In this document: piece by piece, positions 1 through 9,372 of the stretch
How the letters are laid out: each line of letters starts with the position of its first letter
Position numbering within the stretch: the first letter of the stretch is position 1
NCBI GenBank assembly: GCA_902491575.1
Contig: CABUID010000003.1
Span: 1 to 64,000 of the forward strand
Direction of reading: 5' to 3'
DNA: 64,000 bases
Source of the DNA: an uncultured Bacillota bacterium
GTDB lineage: Bacteria > Bacillota_I > Bacilli_A > RFN20 > CAG-631
The notes under the pieces: generated by a model
Told to the model about the DNA's origin: nothing
The model's input: only the letters and a program-made list of their open reading frames with translations
Database searches by the model: none
Position numbers and translations under genes: made by a program

Positions 1-15
1 TTTATAGCATATAGA

Positions 16-51
16 CAAAAAAATAGAGCCTTCAAAACGTTTTCTGGCTCT
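16..51 (-). terminator. Terminator after the lysR fragment
   Basis: On the minus strand an AGAGCC/GGCTCT stem with a loop of about 15 nt is followed by a run of T. It lies just past the stop codon of the LysR-like fragment and would end that transcript. Confidence 0.65.
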
Positions 52-67
52 TTCAAAAACTTTAAAA

Positions 68-682
68 TTAGTCCCTTATATTATAATTATCAGCAAATTC
101 TTTATATATATTTACAAATTCTTCTGCTATAGGAGATAAGGCCTCATCTTTTCTCTTTATATATCCGCAGTCTAATATAATCTTTTTAGACAATGGTATT
201 AAAACTGTTCCATCATCTAATTTTGTCTTTTTCTTTATATGTGTCCCCCTTAATGAGAAATATACTCCATCTGTATTATGTAAAAAATAAGATAACATCT
301 CATGGTCTTGAACTGTTATGAAGTGATTGAAATTATCATAGTCAAGCTCATTTCCAATCCACATAGATATATAGCTTCTGTCTACATATTCATTAGTCAA
401 TAATACGTATTTTTTTAAATCATCGAGATCTACAGCCTCATCAATATCACATAATGGATGTCCATCTCTTACTTGTAAACAGACATACCCATCTGTAACC
501 TTGATAAATTCTAGATTTTTAGACATTAATGTTCTTTTGTTTGTAAAACTTACAGGTCTAGTTAGCTTTATTACTGCTATATCTGAAAGACCTGTTTCTA
601 CATCTCTAATAACGTTAGAAAAAGTATCTTGATTTATTATTATATTTAGCATTTCATCTTTATGTCTATTATTTAATTCCAA
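68..682 (-). pseudogene. LysR-type regulator, effector-binding domain only (N-terminally truncated)
   Basis: The 204 codons resemble the ligand-binding part of LysR-type regulators: a segment ending GLSDIAVIKL matches the 'G..DIAI' strand of the first lobe, followed by an acidic, hydrophobic second lobe. The winged helix-turn-helix that should occupy the first ~60-90 residues is absent. The only start available is a TTG at 682, which lies inside the last codons of the truncated mutS2 and has no ribosome binding site. The frame opens exactly where mutS2 breaks off, so the 5' half of lysR has apparently been deleted and the remainder joined to mutS2. It is unlikely to make a DNA-binding regulator. 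Family assignment is moderate because the HTH, the most diagnostic part, is gone. Confidence 0.6.
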
Positions 683-2024
683 GATAATGTGTTGTAATCA
701 TAGAAATCGCTTTGCTATCTTCAATATAATCTAAAATTGCTTTAGCAAGAGCCTCTCCTTCATTTGGATCTGTTTTACTCCCTAATTCATCCATAATCAC
801 AAGTGAATGACGATCGATTTGATTGAGTATTTCACTGACATTTTTCATATGAGATGAAAAGCCCGATAAAGATTGTTCAATGGATTGTTCATCGCCAATA
901 TCAATAAAAATATTTCTAAATACTGGAAGATTTGCTTTTTTTACAGGCAAAGGCAAACCACATTGATTCATTAAAACAATTAAAGCAATGGTTTTTAAAG
1001 CTACCGTTTTTCCACCAGCATTTGGTCCCGATATCACAATAATTCGATTATTAATACCTCCTAAATGGAAATCGTTTTCAACCACTCTTTCTTTAGGAAT
1101 TAAAGGATGAAAAGCCCCGATTAAATCAATTTGATTTTGCTGATTCAAAGTAGCCATTTCATACTGATTATGTAATCCAAAATGTCCCTTTAATAACATA
1201 AAAGAAAGTTCAGCTAAAGCATCGTTATTTTTCATTAAAAAATCATATTGTTGATCAATCAATTCACATAATCCTTTAATAATACGTTGAATCTCCACTT
1301 CTTCTTCATAATGTAATTGCTCTAACATTGCATTACATTCCATTACGGTATAGGGTTCAATAAAATAGGTACTTTGGGTTGATGAAACATCAATGACAAT
1401 ACCTTTAATTTGATTTTTAAATGCCGCTTTTACAGGTAATACATAATGTGTGCCACGAGTCGCAATATAGTTATCTGAAAGCATAGAAGAATTATTTTTA
1501 AGAAAATGATTCAATTTTTCTTTAATTTCCGTTTCATATTTTTTAATTGAATTTCGAATCGTTTTTAATTTACTTGAGGCATGGTCATTTAAGGTGAAAT
1601 TAGGACTAACGCAATATTTTAATTGGCTATATAAATTATTTAAAGGAACCATTGATTCAATATATTTTAACGTAAAATGTAATTTTTCTATTTCCGCTTT
1701 AGAATTACTTACAAATTGTTTACATGATAAAACAGCTTCCAAAGAAATTACAAAGTCATAAATTTCTTGTAAATTTAATATCCCATTTTTATGAACTTTT
1801 TCTAAATAAGGATACAAATCTGGCAATTGACTTAAAGAAGGAAAAGTACCTAAATTAACTAATAAATAACCTTCATTGGTTTGATTTAACTGTTCTTGAA
1901 CGACTTCATCAAAGTAATAAGGCTTCAATTCATTGATTTTCTTTCGACTTAAATGATTGACATTCCATTTTAAAATCATTTCTTTTATTTTATCAAATTC
2001 TAAAATTTCAAATAATTTTTCCAT
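669..2024 (-). pseudogene. mutS2: MutS2 ATPase, C-terminally truncated
   Basis: MutS2 acts on recombination intermediates or stalled, collided ribosomes in Bacillota. The 451-residue product has the MutS core and clamp helices (about 1-300), Walker A GPNAGGKT near residue 333, the ESLSGFSSHM-like loop (here EQSLSGFSSHM), Walker B LVIMDELGSKTDP and the TTHY H-loop, then stops four residues later. Family members are about 780 residues, so the end of the ATPase domain, the coiled coil and the C-terminal Smr nuclease domain are missing. The start at 2024 has a good AAAGGTGATG ribosome binding site, so the 5' end is intact. The open frame runs straight into the LysR remnant, which points to a deletion or rearrangement rather than a point nonsense mutation. 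An assembly join is the main alternative. Probably non-functional. Confidence 0.9.
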
Positions 2025-2113
2025 TTTGCATCACCTTTTTCTTTCTAATTATATCAAAAAATGGTAATATAGACTAGTAAAGTTAAAATTAATTTTAAAT
2101 TGGAGATTAGCAT

Positions 2114-3133
2114 ATGAAATACCCAAAATTTTTGAATGAAAAAGATAGCATTGGATTATTGGCCACTTCTTGTGGTAGTAATGTCAATCCTTATCGAATA
2201 AGGACGCAAAAAGGAATTCAGTACTTTGAAAAACTTGGCTATCAAATAAAAAAAGGGCATCGAATTTATCGTAATGTCAATGCTGTCAGTGCACCTGCTT
2301 CTTTGCGTGGAAAAGATTTTATGTCTATGTATAAAAATAAAAACATTCATTTTTTATGGTCCACTGGCGGAGGAGAAATCATGATGAGTATGTTACCCTT
2401 TGTCGACTTTGAGAAAATAAAACAATTATCCCCTAAATACTTCATGGGATTTTCTGATAATACAAATTTAACTTTTACTTTAACCACTCTTTGTGATATT
2501 GCAACGATATATGCTTCATCCATTGGTAGTTTTGCTTATGATACTCTTCCTTGTGATACAGTGGATACTTATCTTTTAATGCAAGGAAAAAAATTATCTT
2601 TTCAATCTTATCCTTTTTATTATGGACCTGAAAGTCAAACACATTTAAAAGCACCATTAACGCCTTTAAGTTATTATGATGAAAATCTTTGGAAATCGAT
2701 GGACAATCAATCGTTCAATTTGAGTGGTCGTATGATTGGTGGTTGTTTAGATATTTTAATCTCTTTATGTGGTACCCGTTACGACCAAGTACGTTCATTC
2801 ATCGAAAAATATAAAGAAGATGGCATCTTATGGTATTTTGATGTATGTGATCTGAATTCCACAGCTCTTTATCGAGCATTATTTCAACTAAAAGAAGCAG
2901 GTTGGTTTCAATATGCAAAAGGATTTTTAATTGGAAGACCTTTCAATTCTATTACTCCTTTAAATTATAGTTTTTATCAAGCGATTATCGATAGCATTAG
3001 CGAATTGAATGTACCTATTTTATATGATGTCGATATTTCCCATATCCGCCCCTCTATTCCGATTATCAATGGCGCTTATGCAAACATCCAATTTAACGAA
3101 CATAAAGGAAATATTTCCTTTATCTTAAAATAA
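2114..3133 (+). CDS. LD-carboxypeptidase family (peptidase S66) protein
   Basis: S66 serine peptidases (LdcA/MccF type) remove the terminal D-amino acid from murein tetrapeptides or act on related L,D-amide bonds in the cytoplasm. The 339-residue length is normal. The nucleophile motif MGFSDNT (Ser near 117) and the C-terminal His in DISHIRPSIP are present. The usual catalytic Glu, in a 'LFLE' type strand, is Asp here (WYFDVCDLN, near residue 240), a conservative but unusual change. The GGGEIMMSM segment forms the typical glycine-rich turn. Start: TTGGAGATTAGCAT precedes ATG. It lies 23 bp upstream of the EPSP-synthase-like gene on the same strand and is probably co-transcribed. No signal peptide. 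Family membership is secure; exact substrate is not. Confidence 0.85.
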   Translation: MKYPKFLNEKDSIGLLATSCGSNVNPYRIRTQKGIQYFEKLGYQIKKGHRIYRNVNAVSAPASLRGKDFMSMYKNKNIHFLWSTGGGEIMMSMLPFVDFEKIKQLSPKYFMGFSDNTNLTFTLTTLCDIATIYASSIGSFAYDTLPCDTVDTYLLMQGKKLSFQSYPFYYGPESQTHLKAPLTPLSYYDENLWKSMDNQSFNLSGRMIGGCLDILISLCGTRYDQVRSFIEKYKEDGILWYFDVCDLNSTALYRALFQLKEAGWFQYAKGFLIGRPFNSITPLNYSFYQAIIDSISELNVPILYDVDISHIRPSIPIINGAYANIQFNEHKGNISFILK

Positions 3134-3156
3134 TTATAAAGGACACAGACAAATCA

Positions 3157-4464
3157 ATGAATGTTACTATTTATCCATCAAGGTTTATTTTAGAAAAAGC
3201 TTTTGCTGGTTCAACTGCTTTGACACATCGCTATTTAATTGCTTCATGGTTGATGAATGAAGGAATACTTTTTGAAAATGTTCCTGAAAATGAAGATATG
3301 GATGCTTTATTGAATTTTTTTAATGCTATTGGTAAAGATATAATTTATACGAATTCAAATAGTTTGTACATTAAACCATCAAAAAGGAATGATGTTCATC
3401 AACTTATAATTAATGTTAAAGACTCCATTACAACATTGTTATTATTATTACCTGTTTCTTTACAAATGGCTAAACAAGTTATTTTTCATTGTGATGAAAA
3501 CTTATTTCATTATTCTTTAACAATTTATGAGCAACTAGCAAAAGATTGCAATCTTTCTATACAAAAAAAAGATCAACAAATTATTTGTTCAGGAAGCATA
3601 CATTTAGATTATTATGAACTTGAAGGTAATGTTTCTTCTTTGTTTATTATGGGATTAATTATTAATGCTTTGTATCAAAAAAAAGCGACAACAATAAAAA
3701 TAAATTCCCCTTTTTTATATAAAGATGATGTTTTAACAGGCATTTTGGTTTTTCAACGTTTTGGTTTTGATATTACAATCAACGAGAACACAATATATAT
3801 TCACACTAATTTTATTTTTCAATGGGATTATCTTTTTATAGAAGCCGATTATATAACGGCAGCCAATTATTTTGCTTTAGCTTGTTTAAATGGAAGTTTA
3901 TTAGCTTATCATTTTAAAGAAGATTCATTGCAAGTTAATCAAAAGATTATCCAATATTTAAAAAATATGGGTGGAAATATAAAGTTTATAAAGGAAGATG
4001 GTCAAGAAAAACTTTATATGGCTAATAACGCATTGTTGGAAAAAGGTATTGCCAAACAACTTAGAGGTTGTGATTTTGATTTATGTGAATGTATAGATTT
4101 ATTTTGTATTCTAATGGTAACGGCTAGTTTTGCAAATGGGATTTCCCGATTTTTTCATCTAGATTATCTTTGTGGTAAAGAACTTGAAAGAATTTTAAAG
4201 ATGGTTGAACTTTTAAAAATACTACATGTCGAAATAAAAAAAGATTTGACTACAATCACAATAAAAGGAAAGAAAGATTATTTTAATAAAATTCAATTAC
4301 CTTTCATGGATGATGTTCGTATTTTGATGGCAATCAGTATCTTTGCACTTTTAAATAAGGGAGAAATAAGATTGACAAATGTTGAAAATGTAATGAAAAT
4401 GGAACCTCATTTTTTAGATAACTTAATATCCGGTACAAAACAAAATGCTATCCAAATTGACTGA
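3157..4464 (+). CDS. EPSP synthase-like protein (AroA family), degenerate active site
   Basis: EPSP synthase joins PEP to shikimate-3-phosphate. The 435-residue protein follows the fold's motif order: FAGSTALTHR near residue 16, GNVSSLF near 168, EADYITAAN, CIDLFCIL, KELERI, DDVRILMA and VMKMEP. At the N-terminal motif the canonical PGSKS..R is AGSTALTHR, so the phosphate/PEP-binding Lys is Thr20 and the Ser is Ala21; Arg25 is kept. SSQF is SSLF. The later K-E-..R, D-R and K residues remain. No other shikimate gene is in the window. This suggests either an enzyme with changed chemistry or a decaying gene, though the frame is fully open. It follows the S66 peptidase gene by 23 bp. UDP-GlcNAc carboxyvinyltransferase (MurA) is the other member of this fold but fits less well because MurA's Cys loop is absent. 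Confidence 0.8.
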   Translation: MNVTIYPSRFILEKAFAGSTALTHRYLIASWLMNEGILFENVPENEDMDALLNFFNAIGKDIIYTNSNSLYIKPSKRNDVHQLIINVKDSITTLLLLLPVSLQMAKQVIFHCDENLFHYSLTIYEQLAKDCNLSIQKKDQQIICSGSIHLDYYELEGNVSSLFIMGLIINALYQKKATTIKINSPFLYKDDVLTGILVFQRFGFDITINENTIYIHTNFIFQWDYLFIEADYITAANYFALACLNGSLLAYHFKEDSLQVNQKIIQYLKNMGGNIKFIKEDGQEKLYMANNALLEKGIAKQLRGCDFDLCECIDLFCILMVTASFANGISRFFHLDYLCGKELERILKMVELLKILHVEIKKDLTTITIKGKKDYFNKIQLPFMDDVRILMAISIFALLNKGEIRLTNVENVMKMEPHFLDNLISGTKQNAIQID

Positions 4465-4505
4465 TTAACTATCCAAAATAAATAGTGAGCTTTATTATTT
4501 AAAAT

Positions 4506-4538
4506 AAAAAATCTACATTTTTATAGTGTAGATTTTTT
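4506..4538. terminator. Bidirectional terminator between the EPSPS-like gene and secDF
   Basis: AAAAATCTACA / TGTAGATTTTT inverted repeat with A- and T-runs on both sides lies between two convergent genes, so it can stop transcription from either side. Confidence 0.85.
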
Positions 4539-4549
4539 CATTTTATTCA

Positions 4550-7054
4550 TTAATCATTAATTCCAATAATGGTCATTTCTTCAGGACCTTTACCTTTTTT
4601 CTTTGCAGCCTCTTCTGCAGCTTTAATTGCTTTTTCTTTTAAATGTTTCATATGACGTTTTTCAAGAATTAACCAGAATGATGGAGCAATAAATAAAGAC
4701 GAACAAATACCTGAAATCAAACCAACTAGCATAGCGATTGAGAAAGCTCTAGTCGCACTGGCACCAATAAAGATAAGTGCAACGACTGGTAGTACAGTGG
4801 ATAAAGTTGTCCAGAAAGAACGTGTAGCACAGTTTTGTAAAGCCTTATTAACAATGTTATAACGACCTTCTTCATCAATATTTCCAAAGTTTGTTTCTTT
4901 TGCAATTTCTCTTATTCTATCAAAAATAACAACAGTATCATTAATTGAATAACCAATAATTGCTAATACGGCAGAAACAAATTCAACTTGTACCTCAATT
5001 CTAAAGATAGCAAAGATAGATAACATGGACATACAGTCAATAAGTAAAGCTAAGATAGATGCAATAGCATAAGTATAACGGAATCGAATAGAAATATAAA
5101 TAACGATTAATGCAAAGGCTATCAATAAAGATAATAAAGCATTAATAACCGTTGCTCTTGCCATTGTTGGTGAAGAAACTTGTTGACTAACCGTCACATA
5201 ATCTTCATAATCGGTAACTGTAATTAAGCCAAGTTGATTTAAGACAAGTTCATCAAAACCAGTTAAGAAATCCGTTTCTGAACTATCTGTTCCGATACTA
5301 GGAAATTCAATTTTTATAGCTAATGTATTACATTCATTTTCATTATCATAAGCTTCGACAATAGAAATGTATTTATCCTCAGGCAACTTATCATCACTAA
5401 TTGTCGTATACTCACTTAAAAATCTTCTAACGGAGTCATTTGTAATTTTACCATTATCATCTTGAATGTGAATCATATCTTCTAAATCTTCAAACAAATC
5501 ATAATTATTAAAATTAATCGTTGCTGTAGCACCTGATTTAAAATCTAAACCAAAATTCAAAACACTATTTCCATTACCAGAAGCAGCACCTGAAATGGCA
5601 AAACCACCAGCAAAGCCTATACCAATTCCAAATACACATAATAAAGCAATTAGAACCTTTTTTGAGTGTTTGACAAAATTGACATTTGCAAACTTGCCAA
5701 AGTAAGTTTGGCTTTCCCCTTTATTAATATCTGGAACATATTTGGTATTTACACCAAGTAAATGTTTCTTATTATCTAACTTACCACTCTTAATGAGTAA
5801 GAACATCAATAAACGAGTTACTAATAACATGATAACAACGTTAAATACTGTTGTAATTAATAACATCGTTGCAAATCCTTTTACAGATCTTTTTCCAAAG
5901 AAATATAAAGCACATCCTGCAATAATTGTTGTAATATTCGAGTCTAAAATAGATGATAAAGATTTCTTTGTTGATTCTTCATAAGCAGCTTTAACCGAAC
6001 GACCTTTATATAACTCATCACTTAATCTTTCAAATAAAATAATACATGCATCCACCGCCATACCTAAACCGACAACAATAGCCGCAATGGTATCGGGCCC
6101 ATATTCTCCACCAATTAAATTAAAAACAACTAATATCATAGCTGTATAAAACAATAAAGTAATAGAGGAAATTACACCGGGAATTTTGTAAATCAAAATC
6201 ATCATAATGATAATGGCAATTAAGCCAACAATACCAGCAATCAATGATTTATTGAAAGCATCGGCACCAAAAGCGCCATCAACTTTTAAGACATCACTTC
6301 TTGTGATTTCAAAATTCATATTACCAGCAGATAACAATTTTCCAATTTGACTTGCTTCTTTAGCCGTAAAACTACCTGTAATTTGTGCAGTATCACTTGT
6401 TAATGCTTCATTGACTGTCGCGTTAACAATGACTTTTTTCGCTGCAGCAGCTTGTTGTTCTACAGTGCCTTCACCAGAATAAGCTGCAAAGTCACCGATA
6501 TAGCCAGTTTCTTCATTTGGTCCTTCATAGCCAATCCAGGCAATCATATTGCTTCCAGCAATTGAACCTGTTTTTTCACCAAAAGTTGCTGTATCGGCTA
6601 TATTTAATAAGACGATAGGTTGCCCTTCACTATAAGATAAAACCGCACCATCTTTTTCTTTTAATACAGAACCATCCATTAAAAAATTACCACTGCTATC
6701 TGTAAATGTGATTTCTGTATCCGATTCGATAAGCGTTAAAACTTCTGCTAATTCAGTTGTATTTTTGGATGAAACACAAACACGAATATGAGAAGCCGAA
6801 TCATCACCTGGTGTGTTTTCTACGGATACTTGTGGATTTTTCACACCGGCAATGTCGATACGACCAGCGATGACGTCAGCAATATCTTCAATTGCTGGAA
6901 GATCAAAATCATCCTTTTTAGAAATATCGTATACGATTTCATATCCACCTTTAAATTCAATACCTAAATTTGGATTTTTAACTGATGGCAATGTGAAAAA
7001 TACAATAGCCAAAATGGTAAATACCATTGAAATAAAAGATAATAATCTGCGCAT
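4550..7054 (-). CDS. secDF: Protein translocase SecDF (fused SecD-SecF)
   Basis: This membrane component uses the proton gradient to pull secreted proteins across the membrane after SecA/SecYEG. The 834-residue protein is a natural SecD-SecF fusion, as in Bacillus. The SecD half begins with a TM helix and GIEFKGGYEIVYDI, has a P1-type extracytoplasmic domain, then six-helix RND-like segments with a GLGMAVDACIILFERL motif. The SecF half repeats this: GLDFKSGATATINF near residue 510 and IIGYSINDTVVIFDRIRE near 700. A charged, alanine/lysine-rich tail ends the protein. ATG at 7054 is preceded by AAAGGGGGCAACCT, a good ribosome binding site. YajC, the usual partner gene in this neighbourhood, is not in the window. 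Confidence 0.97.
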   Translation of the reverse strand: MRRLLSFISMVFTILAIVFFTLPSVKNPNLGIEFKGGYEIVYDISKKDDFDLPAIEDIADVIAGRIDIAGVKNPQVSVENTPGDDSASHIRVCVSSKNTTELAEVLTLIESDTEITFTDSSGNFLMDGSVLKEKDGAVLSYSEGQPIVLLNIADTATFGEKTGSIAGSNMIAWIGYEGPNEETGYIGDFAAYSGEGTVEQQAAAAKKVIVNATVNEALTSDTAQITGSFTAKEASQIGKLLSAGNMNFEITRSDVLKVDGAFGADAFNKSLIAGIVGLIAIIIMMILIYKIPGVISSITLLFYTAMILVVFNLIGGEYGPDTIAAIVVGLGMAVDACIILFERLSDELYKGRSVKAAYEESTKKSLSSILDSNITTIIAGCALYFFGKRSVKGFATMLLITTVFNVVIMLLVTRLLMFLLIKSGKLDNKKHLLGVNTKYVPDINKGESQTYFGKFANVNFVKHSKKVLIALLCVFGIGIGFAGGFAISGAASGNGNSVLNFGLDFKSGATATINFNNYDLFEDLEDMIHIQDDNGKITNDSVRRFLSEYTTISDDKLPEDKYISIVEAYDNENECNTLAIKIEFPSIGTDSSETDFLTGFDELVLNQLGLITVTDYEDYVTVSQQVSSPTMARATVINALLSLLIAFALIVIYISIRFRYTYAIASILALLIDCMSMLSIFAIFRIEVQVEFVSAVLAIIGYSINDTVVIFDRIREIAKETNFGNIDEEGRYNIVNKALQNCATRSFWTTLSTVLPVVALIFIGASATRAFSIAMLVGLISGICSSLFIAPSFWLILEKRHMKHLKEKAIKAAEEAAKKKGKGPEEMTIIGIND

Positions 7055-7381
7055 TAGGTTGCCCCCTTTAAATCAAATAAATATTACTTATCTATACAAG
7101 TAAGTATTCGCGTGTAATATATAAATATATATATTAAAAAATACTTGCTCATATACTTTACCATTTTTTTAGAAAATAAGCAATAAAAAAGGTAAAATAT
7201 CCTTAAAAAATTTAAATATAAATCGATTCATTATCAATTTTAGAAAAAAAATTCTTAATATCTTTATTTTTTAGGGAATATATGCAAAGAAAATAGCTTT
7301 CTTTTCATTTAAAAAATTTAAAGGGGTCACTCATATACTTTATTTGTTTTTCATAAAATAAATCATGAGAAGGTGACGACT

Positions 7382-8737
7382 ATCAAAAAGAATTTTTTAA
7401 AATCGATAACTAATCTAATTTTTATTAGTGTTTTAGCAAAACTTCTTTCTGTTTTGGCAAAAATTATCATCGCAAGAAAAATTTCAACGTTGGCAATGTC
7501 TGTATATTCCCTAACTTTACCAACACTTACTTTACTACTAAATATTGCCCAACTTGGCATTCCTACAACCATTTCAAAACTCATAGCTAAAAAAAGATAC
7601 CCGACATTTAAAATTATGCAAGTAAGTTTATTTGTCTTACTTGGAATCGATTTATTGATAGGAGTTATCTACATTTTTTTTGTTCCAACGATTGCCAATG
7701 TATATTTAAAAAATGAACTCACATTACCCACACTTTATGGTATGGTTTTATTACTTCCTTTAATTTCTTTAACTTCTTTATTAAAGGGTTACTTTATTGG
7801 TATTGACAAGGTTGAAAAAACTACTCATTGTCAAATTAGTGAAGAACTTTCAAGATTGCTTTTTATTGTTATTTTTGTTGAAATGATTGATAAAAATAAT
7901 ATTTCATTTTTATCTTTTTTTGCCATGTTTTCGACGATTATTGGGGAAATTGCTTCCCTTATTCATTTATTAATCTCCATGAAACTAAAAGATCGAAAAA
8001 TCTTAAAAAGACTACAAAAAGATAACATGGAAAATGAAATCATTATGAAAAATATCATGAAGTTTTCTTTAATGAGTACTTCTACTCGAATCATTGGCTC
8101 CGTCATCTATTTTCTAGAGCCTATTATTTATACCTATTTGATGTTAAAAGTTGGAGTTTCTCAAAATGATTTAACATTAGAATATGGTATTGTCAATAGT
8201 TATGTATTTCCTTTATTATTATTGCCATCTTTCTTTGCAAATTGCATTTCCGTTTATATGCTCCCCAAATTATCTAGTCAAATTGAAAAAGGGAATTACA
8301 AAAAATCAAAAAATATATTTTTAAGTGTTTTAGCTCTTTCTTTTTTCTCAGGTTTTATTTGCCTTTTTTTCATTCAGATGTTTCCTGAATTCTTTTCAAA
8401 AATATTATATGGAAAAGTCATTGGAATCGAATACATAAAAAAATATAGTTTTTTAATAAGTGTTTATTTTTTGCAATACCCCATTCATGTCGCCCTTATT
8501 GCGTTTGACAAAGAAAAATCTCTTTTATATGAATCCATTATTTGTAATGGTATTCGTATTCTTTGCTTTTATCTTTTAATTCCTTTATATAAGACAGATG
8601 GCATGATTATAGCGATTTTAATATCGATTTATTTATCTTGCATCATTCACTTTATCACTTTATTTAGAAGTTTTGCTTTTCTTAAAAATAAAAGTAAAAT
8701 TGTCATTAATATAAAGACACAAACGAATATCACTTAA
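7382..8737 (+). CDS. spoVB: SpoVB/MurJ-like polysaccharide (lipid II) flippase
   Basis: MOP-superfamily membrane protein, about 450 residues, with roughly 12-14 hydrophobic helices; the N-terminal region (TNLIFISVLAKLLSVLAKII) and the GIPTTISKLIAKK segment match the SpoVB/YtgP/MurJ group that moves lipid-linked cell-wall precursors. In B. subtilis spoVB sits beside yrbG, yrzE and secDF exactly as here. Start choice is uncertain: a GTG at 7373 lies inside the ribosome binding site itself (AGAAGGTGA, 7368-7376), and the codon placed ideally after it, five bases on, is ATC at 7382. I give 7382 because of that spacing; with GTG the protein is three residues longer. The 3' end overlaps the convergent yrbG by 78 bp. 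Confidence 0.85.
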   Translation: MKKNFLKSITNLIFISVLAKLLSVLAKIIIARKISTLAMSVYSLTLPTLTLLLNIAQLGIPTTISKLIAKKRYPTFKIMQVSLFVLLGIDLLIGVIYIFFVPTIANVYLKNELTLPTLYGMVLLLPLISLTSLLKGYFIGIDKVEKTTHCQISEELSRLLFIVIFVEMIDKNNISFLSFFAMFSTIIGEIASLIHLLISMKLKDRKILKRLQKDNMENEIIMKNIMKFSLMSTSTRIIGSVIYFLEPIIYTYLMLKVGVSQNDLTLEYGIVNSYVFPLLLLPSFFANCISVYMLPKLSSQIEKGNYKKSKNIFLSVLALSFFSGFICLFFIQMFPEFFSKILYGKVIGIEYIKKYSFLISVYFLQYPIHVALIAFDKEKSLLYESIICNGIRILCFYLLIPLYKTDGMIIAILISIYLSCIIHFITLFRSFAFLKNKSKIVINIKTQTNIT

Positions 8738-9310
8738 ACTCTTTGCTTTACTAGCTTTTACTTTTTCAAGCAAATACTTTTCATCAATATTTAATTTTTT
8801 CAAGTTATCTTTATCAATTACTCCATCCGTTATGAGAGGATCTGGAAAATTTGAAATCGAATCTTTATAAGTTATAACTGAAAGTTTTCCCGAATTTTCA
8901 AGAATAGCCCAACGTATTAAAGTAACACTATCAATCCCTTTTTCCCTGATTTGATTGTATAAATCGTCAATGGTATACCTTTGTTTTTTCATTTCTTCAA
9001 AATCAATATTACCGTTATCGATGATAATGGATTTTTTTCCATCAATAAAATCTCTTATCTTTTTATTTTTCATCGTAATAAATGCAAGGGTTATTTGAAG
9101 GAAACATAAAATAGCTACAGAAATAATCGTAAAGAGTATGGGAATTTGGTGATCGACTATGGCCATCGTTATTAAATCAGATATTGTAAAATAAACGGCT
9201 AAGTCAAATATAGACAAACTACCCACTTCTCTTTTACCCATAATACGAATAATAATTATTAAATAAAAATACATTAATATAGTATATAAAACCACTTTTA
9301 GAATATCCAT
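8660..9310 (-). CDS. yrbG: DUF421 membrane protein, YrbG/YetF-like
   Basis: 216 residues: three N-terminal hydrophobic helices with the DUF421 signature IRIMGKREVGSLSIFDL (about 22-38) and a cytoplasmic domain with the FDGK/IDNG type strand and the RYTIDDLYNQIREKGI helix followed by RWAILENSG, typical of the family. The molecular function of DUF421 proteins is not established. It sits between spoVB and yrzE as in B. subtilis, which supports the YrbG assignment. Its 3' end overlaps the convergent spoVB-like gene by 78 bp. Confidence 0.88.
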   Translation of the reverse strand: MDILKVVLYTILMYFYLIIIIRIMGKREVGSLSIFDLAVYFTISDLITMAIVDHQIPILFTIISVAILCFLQITLAFITMKNKKIRDFIDGKKSIIIDNGNIDFEEMKKQRYTIDDLYNQIREKGIDSVTLIRWAILENSGKLSVITYKDSISNFPDPLITDGVIDKDNLKKLNIDEKYLLEKVKASKAKSLSDIRLCLYINDNFTFIFKKSKTSK

Positions 9311-9372
9311 TTTTTTAATCTCCTAAAGAATATTTTTAACAAGTCTTGAATATATATACTTTAGGTGAGCTT

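Noticed and set aside
6813..7103. Open frames on the opposite strand of secDF, valS, ruvB, RNase J-like and nuoL-like genes
   Set aside because: They follow the codon pattern of the real gene on the other strand, have no ribosome binding site and no protein-like motif.
7148..7343. Repeated CTCATATACTTTA in the secDF/spoVB intergenic region
   Set aside because: Two 13-bp copies at 7148 and 7330 in AT-rich sequence; no further copies and no promoter spacing that would give them meaning.
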